Of a DNA stretch of 64,000 nucleotides, positions 9,594 through 18,182 are shown one piece after another. The position numbers were made by a program, and so were the translations under genes. A model generated the notes under the pieces. The model made no database searches, was not told where the DNA came from, and worked only from the letters and a program-made list of their open reading frames with translations. Location: NCBI RefSeq assembly GCF_009720825.1, contig NZ_WNKY01000001.1, positions 558,001 to 622,000 of the forward strand, given 5' to 3'. Source of the DNA: Duganella radicis (GTDB lineage Bacteria > Pseudomonadota > Gammaproteobacteria > Burkholderiales > Burkholderiaceae_D). Positions within the stretch are counted from its first letter, which is position 1, and each line of letters opens with the position of its first letter.

Positions 9594-10740
9594 GAGCGCG
9601 CCGCTGATCGTGCATCTGATCCACCGGCTGGATGTCGGCGGGCTGGAGAACGGGCTGGTCAACCTGATCAACCACCTGCCGCCCGGGCGCTACCGCCACG
9701 CCATCGTCTGCCTGGAAGATTCCAGCGACTTTCGTCTGCGCATCACGCGGCCGGACGTGGAAATCGTCAGCCTCAACAAACGGCAAGGCAAGGACTGGGC
9801 CCACTACCTGCGCCTGTTCCACACGCTCAAACGCTTGCAGCCGCAACTGATTCACACCCGCAACCTCCCCGGGATCGAGGCGCAGTTGCTGGCGGCCGCG
9901 GCCGGCGTGCGCCTGCGCATCCACGGCGAGCATGGCCGCGACATCAACGATCTCGACGGCAGCAAGCGCCGCTACCGCCTGCTGCGCAAGCTGCTGCTGC
10001 CGCTGATCGGCCACTTCATCGCCGTCAGCAAGGAGCTGGAGCATTGGCTGGTGAGCAGCATCGGCGCGCGTCCACAGCGCGTCACCCACATTTGCAATGG
10101 CGTCGACAGCTTGCAGTTTCATCCCCGCCTGGCTCCGCGCGCCGCGATCGGGCCGCCGGGCTTCGTCAACGAGCAAGCCTTCGTGATCGGCTGCGTGGGC
10201 CGCATGGCCGAAGTCAAGGACCACCTCACGCTGGTGCGCGCTTTTGTCGACCTGCTGGCGCAAGCCCATCTCAATCCCGAACGGCTGCGGCTGGTCATCA
10301 TCGGCGACGGCCCTTGCCGCGAGCCTTGCCTGGAACTGCTGCACGCGTCCGGCGTCGCCGCCCAGGCCTGGCTGCCCGGCGTGCGCCACGACATCCCGCA
10401 ACTGATGCGCGCCATGACCATTTTCGTCCAGCCTTCGCTGGCCGAGGGCGCCTCCAATACCGTGCTGGAAGCCATGGCCAGCGGTCTGCCGGTGGTGGCC
10501 ACGGCGGTCGGCGGCAATCCGGAGCTGATCCAGAGCGGCTGGACCGGCACCCTGGTGCCGCCGCACGATCCCACCGAGCTGGCGGCTGCCATCGCCGATT
10601 ACTACCGCATTCCCGGCCTCGCCGCACAGCATGGCGCGCGCGCCCGCCGCCGCGTCCTGAACGAGTTCAGCATGACCGCCATGGCCGACGCCTACCTGGC
10701 CGTGTACGACCGCCTTACCCACCAGCCATCGAAAGGATAG
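9580..10740 (+). CDS. Glycosyltransferase, PEP-CTERM/EpsH1 system-associated (GT4)
   Basis: GT-B fold glycosyltransferase of the EPS pathway. The start MSNTESAPLIVHLIHRLDVGGLENG at 9580 is chosen over an upstream extension because it gives the canonical N-terminal Rossmann strand and glycine loop; it overlaps xrtA by 14 nt. The 386-residue protein shows the donor-binding half with GCVGRMAEVKDH, the IGDGPCRE loop and the E-x7-E region PSLAEGASNTVLEAMASG. These match the second sugar transferase family of exosortase A loci. The stop is 2 nt before the amidotransferase gene. Confidence 0.9.
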   Translation: MSNTESAPLIVHLIHRLDVGGLENGLVNLINHLPPGRYRHAIVCLEDSSDFRLRITRPDVEIVSLNKRQGKDWAHYLRLFHTLKRLQPQLIHTRNLPGIEAQLLAAAAGVRLRIHGEHGRDINDLDGSKRRYRLLRKLLLPLIGHFIAVSKELEHWLVSSIGARPQRVTHICNGVDSLQFHPRLAPRAAIGPPGFVNEQAFVIGCVGRMAEVKDHLTLVRAFVDLLAQAHLNPERLRLVIIGDGPCREPCLELLHASGVAAQAWLPGVRHDIPQLMRAMTIFVQPSLAEGASNTVLEAMASGLPVVATAVGGNPELIQSGWTGTLVPPHDPTELAAAIADYYRIPGLAAQHGARARRRVLNEFSMTAMADAYLAVYDRLTHQPSKG

Positions 10741-10742
10741 CC

Positions 10743-12668
10743 ATGTGCGCGATCGCCGGAATTTTTGATCTCTACCAGCAGGCCGACATCGATCCAGCCT
10801 TGTTGCAGCGCATGACGGACATCCAGCAACACCGCGGCCCGGACCAGCGCGGCCTGCACCGCGAGCCGGGTGTCGGCCTGGGCCACCGGCGCTTGTCCAT
10901 CATCGACTTGTCCGGCGGCCAGCAGCCCCTGTTCAACGAAGACCACAGCGTGGTGGTGGTCTACAATGGCGAGATCTATAACTTTCCGGCCCTGATGCGC
11001 GAACTGCAACAGTTCGGCCACATCTTCCGTACCCAGTGCGACACCGAGGTGATCGTCCACGCCTGGGAACAATGGGGCACGCGTTGCGTCGAGCATTTTC
11101 GCGGCATGTTCGCCTTTGCGCTGTGGGACCGCCGCCAGCGCAGCCTGTTCCTGGCGCGCGACCGTCTCGGCGTCAAGCCCCTGCACTACGCCGTGCTGGA
11201 CAACGGCCATCTGATCTTCGCCTCGGAAATCAAAGCCCTGCTGGCACACGACCAGCTGCGCCGCGATCTCGATCCACTGGCCATCGAAGACTATTTCGCC
11301 TACGGCTACATCCCCGAACCGCGCAGCGTGTTTCGCCAGATCCGCAAACTGGAGCCGGGCCACACTCTGCTGGTGCGCCACGGCAGCGCGCCGGGTCAGC
11401 CACGCCGCTACTGGGACGTGCCGTTCCAGCGGCACAGCATCATCAGTCCCGAGCACGCGGCCGACGAGCTGATCACCCGCCTGCGCGAAGCCGTGCGCAT
11501 CCGCATGGTGGCCGAAGTGTCGCTGGGTGCCTTCCTGTCCGGCGGCGTGGATTCCAGCGCTGTGGTGGCGATGATGGCGCAAACCTCCGATGCACCGGTC
11601 AACACCTGCTCCATCGCCTTCGACGATGCCGGATTCGACGAGTCGCCCTACGCCCACATCGTAGCCGAGCGCTATCGCACCAGCCATCACACCGAGCGCG
11701 TGCAACAGCACGACGCCAGCCTGGTCGACACCCTGGTCAACCTCTACGACGAGCCGTTCGCCGACAGCTCCGCCCTGCCCACCTACCGCGTCTGCCAACT
11801 CGCGCGCAAGCGTGTGACGGTGGCCCTGTCCGGCGATGGCGGCGACGAAAACCTGGCCGGTTACCGCCGCTACCGTTGGCACTTGCACGAGGAACGCATG
11901 CGTGCGCTGTTGCCGTTGGGCTTGCGCAAGCCGGTGTTCAGCGCGCTGGGCAAGCTTTATCCCAAGGCCGACTGGGCGCCACGGCCACTGCGTGCCAAGA
12001 GCACGCTGGAGGCGCTGGCGCGCGATTCGGTGGCGGCCTATTTCCACGGCGTCAGCATCATGAAAGACGAGATGCGCGAGCAACTCTTCAGTTCCTCGCT
12101 CAAGCGCGACCTCGGCGAGTACCGTGCCATCGACGTGTTGCGCCGCCATGCGGCCACGTGCCCGGCCGACGATCCGCTGTCGCAAGTGCAATATCTTGAC
12201 CTGAAAACCTACCTGCCAGGCGACATCCTGACCAAGGTCGACCGCGCCAGCATGGCGCACGGGCTGGAGGTGCGCGTGCCGCTGCTCGATCACAAGCTGG
12301 TCGAATGGATATCCGGGCTGCCGCCGGACCTGAAGCTGCAAGGCGGCGTCGGCAAATACCTGTTCAAGCAGGCGCTGACGCCGTATCTGCCCGGCGATTT
12401 GCTGTACCGCCAGAAAATGGGCTTTTCCGTGCCATTGGCCGACTGGTTCCGGGGGCCGCTAAAAGCGCGCCTGCAAGCCAGCCTCGCCAGCCCGGTGCTG
12501 GCCGGCTGCGACATGTTCAATCTCGGCTATATCCAGCAACTGCTGCACCAGCACCAGAGCGGCCGGCGCGACCACAGCGCCCCCCTGTGGTCGCTGATGA
12601 TGTTTGAATCCTTCCTGCGCCAGTTGCTGAAAGAACCCGGGCACAGCGCAGAACGACAGGCGGCATGA
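10743..12668 (+). CDS. Asparagine synthase-type amidotransferase 1, exosortase A system
   Basis: Glutamine-dependent amidotransferase related to AsnB; expected to amidate a carboxylate, perhaps a uronic acid of the EPS. The chosen start MCAIAGIF puts the catalytic Cys at position 2, and the glutaminase half carries the HRGPDQRG and YNGEIYNF motifs. The synthetase half has the pyrophosphate loop SGGVDSS at 266-272 and SGDGGDE further on. The length of 641 residues is usual. The gene follows a glycosyltransferase gene by 2 nt and overlaps the next one by 4 nt. Compare the degenerate relative at 26119-27954. Confidence 0.93.
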   Translation: MCAIAGIFDLYQQADIDPALLQRMTDIQQHRGPDQRGLHREPGVGLGHRRLSIIDLSGGQQPLFNEDHSVVVVYNGEIYNFPALMRELQQFGHIFRTQCDTEVIVHAWEQWGTRCVEHFRGMFAFALWDRRQRSLFLARDRLGVKPLHYAVLDNGHLIFASEIKALLAHDQLRRDLDPLAIEDYFAYGYIPEPRSVFRQIRKLEPGHTLLVRHGSAPGQPRRYWDVPFQRHSIISPEHAADELITRLREAVRIRMVAEVSLGAFLSGGVDSSAVVAMMAQTSDAPVNTCSIAFDDAGFDESPYAHIVAERYRTSHHTERVQQHDASLVDTLVNLYDEPFADSSALPTYRVCQLARKRVTVALSGDGGDENLAGYRRYRWHLHEERMRALLPLGLRKPVFSALGKLYPKADWAPRPLRAKSTLEALARDSVAAYFHGVSIMKDEMREQLFSSSLKRDLGEYRAIDVLRRHAATCPADDPLSQVQYLDLKTYLPGDILTKVDRASMAHGLEVRVPLLDHKLVEWISGLPPDLKLQGGVGKYLFKQALTPYLPGDLLYRQKMGFSVPLADWFRGPLKARLQASLASPVLAGCDMFNLGYIQQLLHQHQSGRRDHSAPLWSLMMFESFLRQLLKEPGHSAERQAA

Positions 12669-13876
12669 TGCGCATCCTGCACATACTCGATCATTCCGCG
12701 CCGCTGCACAGCGGCTACACCTTTCGCACGCTGTCCATCCTGGCCCAGCAGCGCAAGATGGGCTGGCACACTATCCACCTGACCAGCGCCAAACACGGTC
12801 CGGACGGCGGCGAACAGGAAATCGACGGCTGGCACTTCTTCCGCACTCCGCCGGCGCGGCGCTGGTGGACGCGCTTGCCGCTGCTGGGGCAGTTGTCTAT
12901 CATCAGCGGCCTGAGCCGGCGCATGCTGCAAATCGCCCGCACCACCAAGCCGCAGTTGCTGCATGCACATTCGCCTTCGCTGAACGCGATCGCCGCTCTG
13001 CGCGTGGGCCGGGCGCTGAAGATTCCTGTCGTGTACGAAATCCGCGCCTTCTGGGAAGACGCCGCCGCCGATCACGGCACCAGCCGCCCCGGCGGCCTGC
13101 GCTACCGGCTCAGCCGCGCGCTGGAAACCTACGCCCTGCGCCGTGTGGCCGCAGTTACCACCATTTGCGAAGGCCTGCGCGAAGAGATCATCGCGCGCGG
13201 CATCCCGGCTTCGCACATCACTGTCATCCCCAACGCGGTCGACAGCCATCGCTTCCGCGCCGCGCCGCCGGTCAACCGCATGCTGGCCCGGCTGCTGGAA
13301 TTGCGCGGCCAGCCGCTGATCGGCTTCATTGGTTCGTTCTACGCTTATGAAGGCCTGGCGCTGCTGGTGCAAGCGTTGCCGCGCATGCTACAGGCCCTGC
13401 CGACGCTGCAATTGCTGTTGGTCGGCGGCGGTCCGCAGGAAGTGGAACTGCGGGCACTAGTCGAACGCCTCAGCCTGCGCGACAAAGTCCGCTTCGCCGG
13501 CCGCGCGCCGCACGACCAGATCGCCGAGTACTACAGCTTGATCGACATCCTGGTCTATCCGCGCCTGCCGATGCGCCTGACCGAACTGGTCACGCCGCTG
13601 AAACCGCTGGAAGCCATGGCCCAAGGCCGGCTGATCGTCGCTTCCGACGTTGGCGGTCACCGCGAAATGATCGAGCACGGCAAAACCGGCATGCTGTTCA
13701 AGGCTGGCGATGCGGAAGCGCTGGCCAGCCAGGTGATCCATCTGGCGCAGCACACCGAGCTGTGGCCGGCGCTGCGCCGCCAGGCCCGCGACTACGTCGA
13801 GCGTGAGCGCAACTGGAGCGCCAGCGTCAGCCGCTACGCCGGCATTTACCAGCGCCTGCTGGCGCCCGTGCCATGA
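12665..13876 (+). CDS. Glycosyltransferase, exosortase A system-associated (GT4)
   Basis: 403-residue GT4 enzyme with the N-terminal MRILHILDHSAPLHSGYTFR segment that marks this exosortase-locus family, an acceptor domain with HAHSPSLNA, and a donor domain with IPNAVDSHRF, GFIGSFYAYEGL, LVGGGPQE and the E-x7-E-like stretch VTPLKPLEAMAQG. It likely adds one residue of the EPS repeat from a nucleotide sugar. Two adjacent ATG codons (12665, 12668) could both serve as start; the first overlaps the amidotransferase stop by 4 nt. The 3' end overlaps the following fusion gene by 4 nt. Confidence 0.9.
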   Translation: MMRILHILDHSAPLHSGYTFRTLSILAQQRKMGWHTIHLTSAKHGPDGGEQEIDGWHFFRTPPARRWWTRLPLLGQLSIISGLSRRMLQIARTTKPQLLHAHSPSLNAIAALRVGRALKIPVVYEIRAFWEDAAADHGTSRPGGLRYRLSRALETYALRRVAAVTTICEGLREEIIARGIPASHITVIPNAVDSHRFRAAPPVNRMLARLLELRGQPLIGFIGSFYAYEGLALLVQALPRMLQALPTLQLLLVGGGPQEVELRALVERLSLRDKVRFAGRAPHDQIAEYYSLIDILVYPRLPMRLTELVTPLKPLEAMAQGRLIVASDVGGHREMIEHGKTGMLFKAGDAEALASQVIHLAQHTELWPALRRQARDYVERERNWSASVSRYAGIYQRLLAPVP

Positions 13877-16308
13877 AAGGCCTGCGCATCGCCCTGATTG
13901 GTCCGTTGCCGCCCCCAGCCGGCGGCATCGCCAATCAGACCCTGCAACTGGCCACACTGTTGCGCGAAGCCGGCGCCACGGTGGAACTGGTGCAGGTCAA
14001 TCCCCCCTGGCGGCCGGCGTGGACGGCGCAGATACGCGGCGTGCGCGCTGCGCTGAGGCTGCCGCCCTATCTCTGGCAACTGTGGTGCGCCGCCGGCCGG
14101 GCGCAGCTGCTGCACGTGATGGCCAATTCCGGCTGGTCCTGGCATCTGCAAGCGGCGCCGGCGATCTGGGTCGGGTGGCTGCGCGGCAAGGCTGTGGTGC
14201 TCAATTACCGCGGCGGCGAGGCGCCAGCCTTCATGGCGCGCAGCGCCACCCTGGTGTGCTTCAGCCTGCGCCGGGCGCATGCCGTCATTGTTCCATCCGC
14301 TTACCTGGCGCGGCTGTTCAGGGGATACGGCATCAGCACGCAAATCGTGCCGAACGTCGTCGATCTGGCACGCTTCCGGCCGGCGCCACGCCGGCCCGGC
14401 ACTGCGCAGATTCTGATCGCCCGCCATCTTGAGCCGCTTTACGACCACGCTACTGCCCTGCACGCCTTCGCGCTGCTACGTCAGCGCCTGCCAAACGCCC
14501 GGCTGATCATCTGCGGCGAAGGCCCGGAACTGCCACGCTTGCGCATGCTGGCGCTCAGCCTGCAACTGCAAACCGCCGTGCATTTTGCCGGCAAGGCTGA
14601 TCGCGCCGCCATGGCCTCGCGTTACCGGCAGGCCGATCTCGCGCTCAATCCCAGCCTGGCCGACAACATGCCCAATTCCGTGCTGGAGGCGTGGGCCAGC
14701 GGTGTGCCGGTGGTTAGCACCAATGTCGGTGGCGTGCCGGATCTGATCCGCGACGGCGTGGATGGTCTGCTGGTGCCACCCGGCGATGCCGAGGCCATGG
14801 CGGCCGCCATGTTGCGCCTGCTGACCAGCGCACCGGAGGCGCAACGATTGGCAACGGCAGGCTGGCAAAGCGCGCAACGCTACAGCTGGCAACGGGTTGC
14901 GCCGCTATTGCAGGCCCAATATCGGCGCGTGCTCCGGCGTCCGCCGCGTTCTGGCTATACGGCGCTGGTGTCCAGCCTATTGTTTCCGTTGCACGAACGC
15001 TTCAAGCGCCACGACAGCGCGGCATTGCTGGGGCCGATGGAGGCCAGCCAGTGGTGGCCGCTTGAACACATCGAAGGCCTGCAAGTCGAACGCCTGCGGG
15101 CCCTGTTGCTAAATGCCTCGGAACATGTGCCTTATTATCGCCAGATGTTTGCCCGTATCGGCTTCGACGCCACCCGTGTGCACGATGTGCGCGACCTGCG
15201 CTGCCTGCCCGTGCTGCGCAAGACTCACATCAACGACAACCGCGACGACTTCATTGCGGACGATGCGGGCGAGCTCAAGCGCTTGACCACCGGCGGTTCC
15301 AGCGGTGAACCGCTGATTTTCTACCTTGGCAAGCAGCGCATCAGCCACGACGTGGCCGCCAAGTGGCGCGCAACGCGCTGGTGGGGCGTCGACATTGGCG
15401 ACCGCGAGGCGGTGATGTGGGGCTCCCCCATTGAGCTACACGCCCAGGACCTGTGGCGCGCGCGCCGCGACCGGCTGATGCGTAGCGATCTGCTGCCTGC
15501 CTTCGACCTGTCCCCGGCAAGGCTGGACGAATATCTCACCCGCCTGCAAAAGCAGCGCCCGGCCATGCTGTTCGGCTATCCGTCAGTGATGAGCCTGCTC
15601 GCGCAACATGCCAGGCAGCGAGGGGTCGCGCTGGACCGGCTTGGCGTGCGTGTGGTGTTCGTCACCGCCGAGCGCCTGTATGAAGAACAGCGCGCCACGC
15701 TGACCGAAGCTTTCAACGCGCCGGTCGCCAACGGCTACGGCGGCCGCGACGCCGGTTTCATCGCGCATGAATGCCCGGAGGGCGGCATGCACATCACGGC
15801 CGAAGACATCATCGTCGAGATTCTCGATGCGCAAGGCCAGCCGGTCGCGCCCGGCCAGGACGGCGCCATCGTCATCACCCACCTGGCCAGCCGTGATTTC
15901 CCGCTGATCCGCTACGCCACCGGCGACGTCGGCGCGCTCGATCCGCGTCCCTGCCCGTGCGGACGCGGCCTGCCGCTGCTGCAACGGGTTGCAGGCCGCA
16001 CCAGCGATTTCGTCGTAGCCCGCGATGGCACCGTCATGCACGGCTTGGCCCTGATCTACATCCTGCGCGACTTGCCGCAAGTGCGCGCCTTCAAGATTAT
16101 CCAGGAAAGCCTCGACTGCACGCGTGTGCTGCTGGTGAGCGTTGACGGCCTGCCACCCTCGCTGCGGCTCAGCATCGTCACCCAGTTCCGTGCGCGCCTC
16201 GGCGAGTCGGTGGAAATTGTGATCGAAGAAGTATCGGTCATTCCGGCCGAGGCTTCCGGCAAACATCGCTACGTCATCAGCAAAGTGGGAGCGCCCTCAT
16301 GCCCTTAA
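13873..16308 (+). CDS. Fusion: GT4 glycosyltransferase plus CapK/phenylacetate-CoA ligase-like adenylate domain
   Basis: 811-residue two-domain protein. Residues 1 to about 355 are a complete GT4 enzyme (GPLPPPAGGIANQ at the start, RHLEPLYDH, CGEGPEL, and the E-x7-E region DNMPNSVLEAWASG). Residues about 365-811 resemble CapK, with the adenylate loop TTGGSSGEP at 472-480, a GYPS segment and the C-terminal YATGDVG and CPCGRGLP motifs. CapK-like proteins are often encoded beside EPS glycosyltransferases as separate genes and may activate an acyl or amino group for glycan decoration. No stop or frame change is visible at the junction. It overlaps both neighbours (4 and 10 nt). Confidence 0.85.
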   Translation: MKGLRIALIGPLPPPAGGIANQTLQLATLLREAGATVELVQVNPPWRPAWTAQIRGVRAALRLPPYLWQLWCAAGRAQLLHVMANSGWSWHLQAAPAIWVGWLRGKAVVLNYRGGEAPAFMARSATLVCFSLRRAHAVIVPSAYLARLFRGYGISTQIVPNVVDLARFRPAPRRPGTAQILIARHLEPLYDHATALHAFALLRQRLPNARLIICGEGPELPRLRMLALSLQLQTAVHFAGKADRAAMASRYRQADLALNPSLADNMPNSVLEAWASGVPVVSTNVGGVPDLIRDGVDGLLVPPGDAEAMAAAMLRLLTSAPEAQRLATAGWQSAQRYSWQRVAPLLQAQYRRVLRRPPRSGYTALVSSLLFPLHERFKRHDSAALLGPMEASQWWPLEHIEGLQVERLRALLLNASEHVPYYRQMFARIGFDATRVHDVRDLRCLPVLRKTHINDNRDDFIADDAGELKRLTTGGSSGEPLIFYLGKQRISHDVAAKWRATRWWGVDIGDREAVMWGSPIELHAQDLWRARRDRLMRSDLLPAFDLSPARLDEYLTRLQKQRPAMLFGYPSVMSLLAQHARQRGVALDRLGVRVVFVTAERLYEEQRATLTEAFNAPVANGYGGRDAGFIAHECPEGGMHITAEDIIVEILDAQGQPVAPGQDGAIVITHLASRDFPLIRYATGDVGALDPRPCPCGRGLPLLQRVAGRTSDFVVARDGTVMHGLALIYILRDLPQVRAFKIIQESLDCTRVLLVSVDGLPPSLRLSIVTQFRARLGESVEIVIEEVSVIPAEASGKHRYVISKVGAPSCP

Positions 16309-17039
16309 TCCTCAGCACCCTGACCATCTTGCTGCTGGCTTACACCCTGCACAAGCTGCGCCGCGCCCATCTGCTGCTGTTTGAACTGCGCGACCAGTCG
16401 CGGCAAGACAACGCCGACCTGTTCCGCCAACTGGAAGCGTTGCAAGGCCTGTACGCCGAGCTCGACCTGAAAACCAGCCTGCCGCCGACACGTGGCTGGG
16501 CGGCGTCGCCGGATTTTCTGCTGGAACTGGCCCGCCACGCACGCACCGCGCGGCCGCTGAGCGTGGTGGAATGCAGCAGCGGTGCCTCAACGCTGGTGCT
16601 GGCGCGCTGCATGCAGCTGAACGGCGCTGGCCGAGTGCTGAGTCTGGAACACGATCCCCATTACGCCGCGCAAACGCGCGCACAACTGCGGCATCACGGC
16701 TTGCAGGACTGGGCGGAGGTCCTGGAGGCGCCGCTACAGGAGCACACACTGGGCGGCGACGCCTGGTCCTGGTATGGCACGGATGATTTGCCCGACGGCC
16801 TGAGCATCGACCTGCTGGTAATCGACGGTCCGCCCCAAGCCACCGGCAGCATGGCGCGCTATCCCGCCGGCCCCCTGTTGTTCCCACGTCTGAGCGCCGG
16901 AGCAAGCGTCTTTCTCGATGACGCCGCCCGCAGCGATGAAACCGCCGTCGTGCAGCGCTGGCAGCGCGAATATCCGGCGCTGGTCCATGCCACGCGCACC
17001 TGCGAAAAAGGCTGCGCCGTGCTTACAAAACCGATCTGA
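16299..17039 (+). CDS. Membrane-anchored class I SAM-dependent methyltransferase-like protein
   Basis: Last gene of the forward EPS operon. The 246-residue protein starts with one hydrophobic segment (residues 2-16) and a short helical linker, then a Rossmann methyltransferase core: ECSSGASTLVLA corresponds to motif I, SLEHD follows with the acidic residue that would hold the ribose of SAM, and LLVIDGPP is the post-II strand. This resembles methyltransferase 24-type proteins of polysaccharide loci, so O-methylation of the EPS is plausible. It overlaps the fusion gene by 10 nt and runs 17 nt into the 3' end of the convergent gene. The substrate is unknown. Confidence 0.75.
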   Translation: MPLILSTLTILLLAYTLHKLRRAHLLLFELRDQSRQDNADLFRQLEALQGLYAELDLKTSLPPTRGWAASPDFLLELARHARTARPLSVVECSSGASTLVLARCMQLNGAGRVLSLEHDPHYAAQTRAQLRHHGLQDWAEVLEAPLQEHTLGGDAWSWYGTDDLPDGLSIDLLVIDGPPQATGSMARYPAGPLLFPRLSAGASVFLDDAARSDETAVVQRWQREYPALVHATRTCEKGCAVLTKPI

Positions 17040-18180
17040 CCATGGCGGTCTCGGCGGCATGTTCACGATGATACCGCTCGCGCGCTTCGCGCTGCGCGGC
17101 CTGATGCCCGGCCAGCGAGGCTGGCGTCAGCTCCACACCAAAATCCTTCTGCCCGAAAATACGGGCAAGTATCATCGCGCCGACATTCACGCGGTAGTGC
17201 GAGGTTTCCCAGTAATTCGTCATATCCGGCTGGCCGCTGACCTGCGGCGGCGCTTCCGTCGTCACGCTGTTAAAACCGGAAAAATCAAACAACCGCACAT
17301 CGCACCCTTGTCGCCGATGATGGTCGGCCAGCGCCGTCAACCGGCCCTGCCATGATTCCAACGCCGGCCACTTGCCTTTCCAGTACAGCGCGTCGCTGGT
17401 CATGGCGTGGGTGGGATTCACGTACAGCCGCAATTGCGTGCCGTCGCGGCACAACGCCGCGACGCTGCGCTCCAGCTCCTGCATGGCATCCGGCGTCGGC
17501 CCGCCGCCGCGCGCAAAATCGGCCACGCGCGGCAGGATGGCGGCGCTGGTGCCGCCGAGACTGTCGATCCGGTCGCGCACGCAACGACCGTCGCGCTGGC
17601 CAAGCAGGGCCAGGCTGGACTGGCACACCCGTCCGAACGTGCCACGCAGCACACGGATGGAATCCAGCGTCATGTCCACACTCAGCGCGCGCTTGAGGTT
17701 GATGAGCCAGCGCCGCCACAAATAAAAACCATCCGCCGCCACCAGATCGCGGTCAAAGTCGGTATTGCCGATTTCCATGGAAAACGATGGCGCGTCGATG
17801 CCCCAGACCACAGTCTCCAGCCGGCTGACAGCGGCAGCATGCCGCACCATCGCCGCCGCATCGCCCAGCGAGGCGCCCGACAGCGCGGCATTGAACACGC
17901 GCCGTCCGCCGAACCAGTCTGTTTGCACCGGCAGTCCCAGTTCGGTGCGCGAATTGCCGACATACAGCACCTGTGGCCGCAAGTGCGCCAGCGCGTAGGT
18001 CTTGCCCCACGGGCTGAGCTTTTCCCGCCCCGGCAGCAGGCGCTGCAAGTGTGGCGTGTCCCACTGATGCGTCAGGTACGGATCGACCTGATAATTGAGC
18101 GTACCCACGGCGCCCGTCACCAGCAGGCTGACGCCGCAAAAAAGTAAGACGTAGCTGCGCCATTCGGCTTGAGTGTCCAT
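17023..18180 (-). CDS. SGNH-like O-acetyltransferase partner (AlgX/AlgJ-related)
   Basis: Predicted periplasmic, membrane-tethered enzyme that finishes O-acetyl transfer to the polysaccharide. The 385-residue protein has one N-terminal membrane segment (about 10-30) and then the SGNH block-I-like motif VGNSRTE with candidate nucleophile Ser77; a late His in ETSHYRV may complete the catalytic set. The start MDTQAEWRSY at 18180 is 2 nt after the stop of the MBOAT gene, the arrangement known from alginate-type acetylation modules. The open frame extends further upstream into the MBOAT gene but without a reason to prefer it. Family assignment is by context plus motif. Confidence 0.75.
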   Translation of the reverse strand: MDTQAEWRSYVLLFCGVSLLVTGAVGTLNYQVDPYLTHQWDTPHLQRLLPGREKLSPWGKTYALAHLRPQVLYVGNSRTELGLPVQTDWFGGRRVFNAALSGASLGDAAAMVRHAAAVSRLETVVWGIDAPSFSMEIGNTDFDRDLVAADGFYLWRRWLINLKRALSVDMTLDSIRVLRGTFGRVCQSSLALLGQRDGRCVRDRIDSLGGTSAAILPRVADFARGGGPTPDAMQELERSVAALCRDGTQLRLYVNPTHAMTSDALYWKGKWPALESWQGRLTALADHHRRQGCDVRLFDFSGFNSVTTEAPPQVSGQPDMTNYWETSHYRVNVGAMILARIFGQKDFGVELTPASLAGHQAAQREARERYHREHAAETAMVRSVL

Positions 18181-18182
18181 GG

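Noticed and set aside
9406..12341. Long open frames on the minus strand across the glycosyltransferase and amidotransferase genes
   Set aside because: Composition is that of a shadow frame in GC-rich DNA; the plus-strand proteins carry all family motifs.
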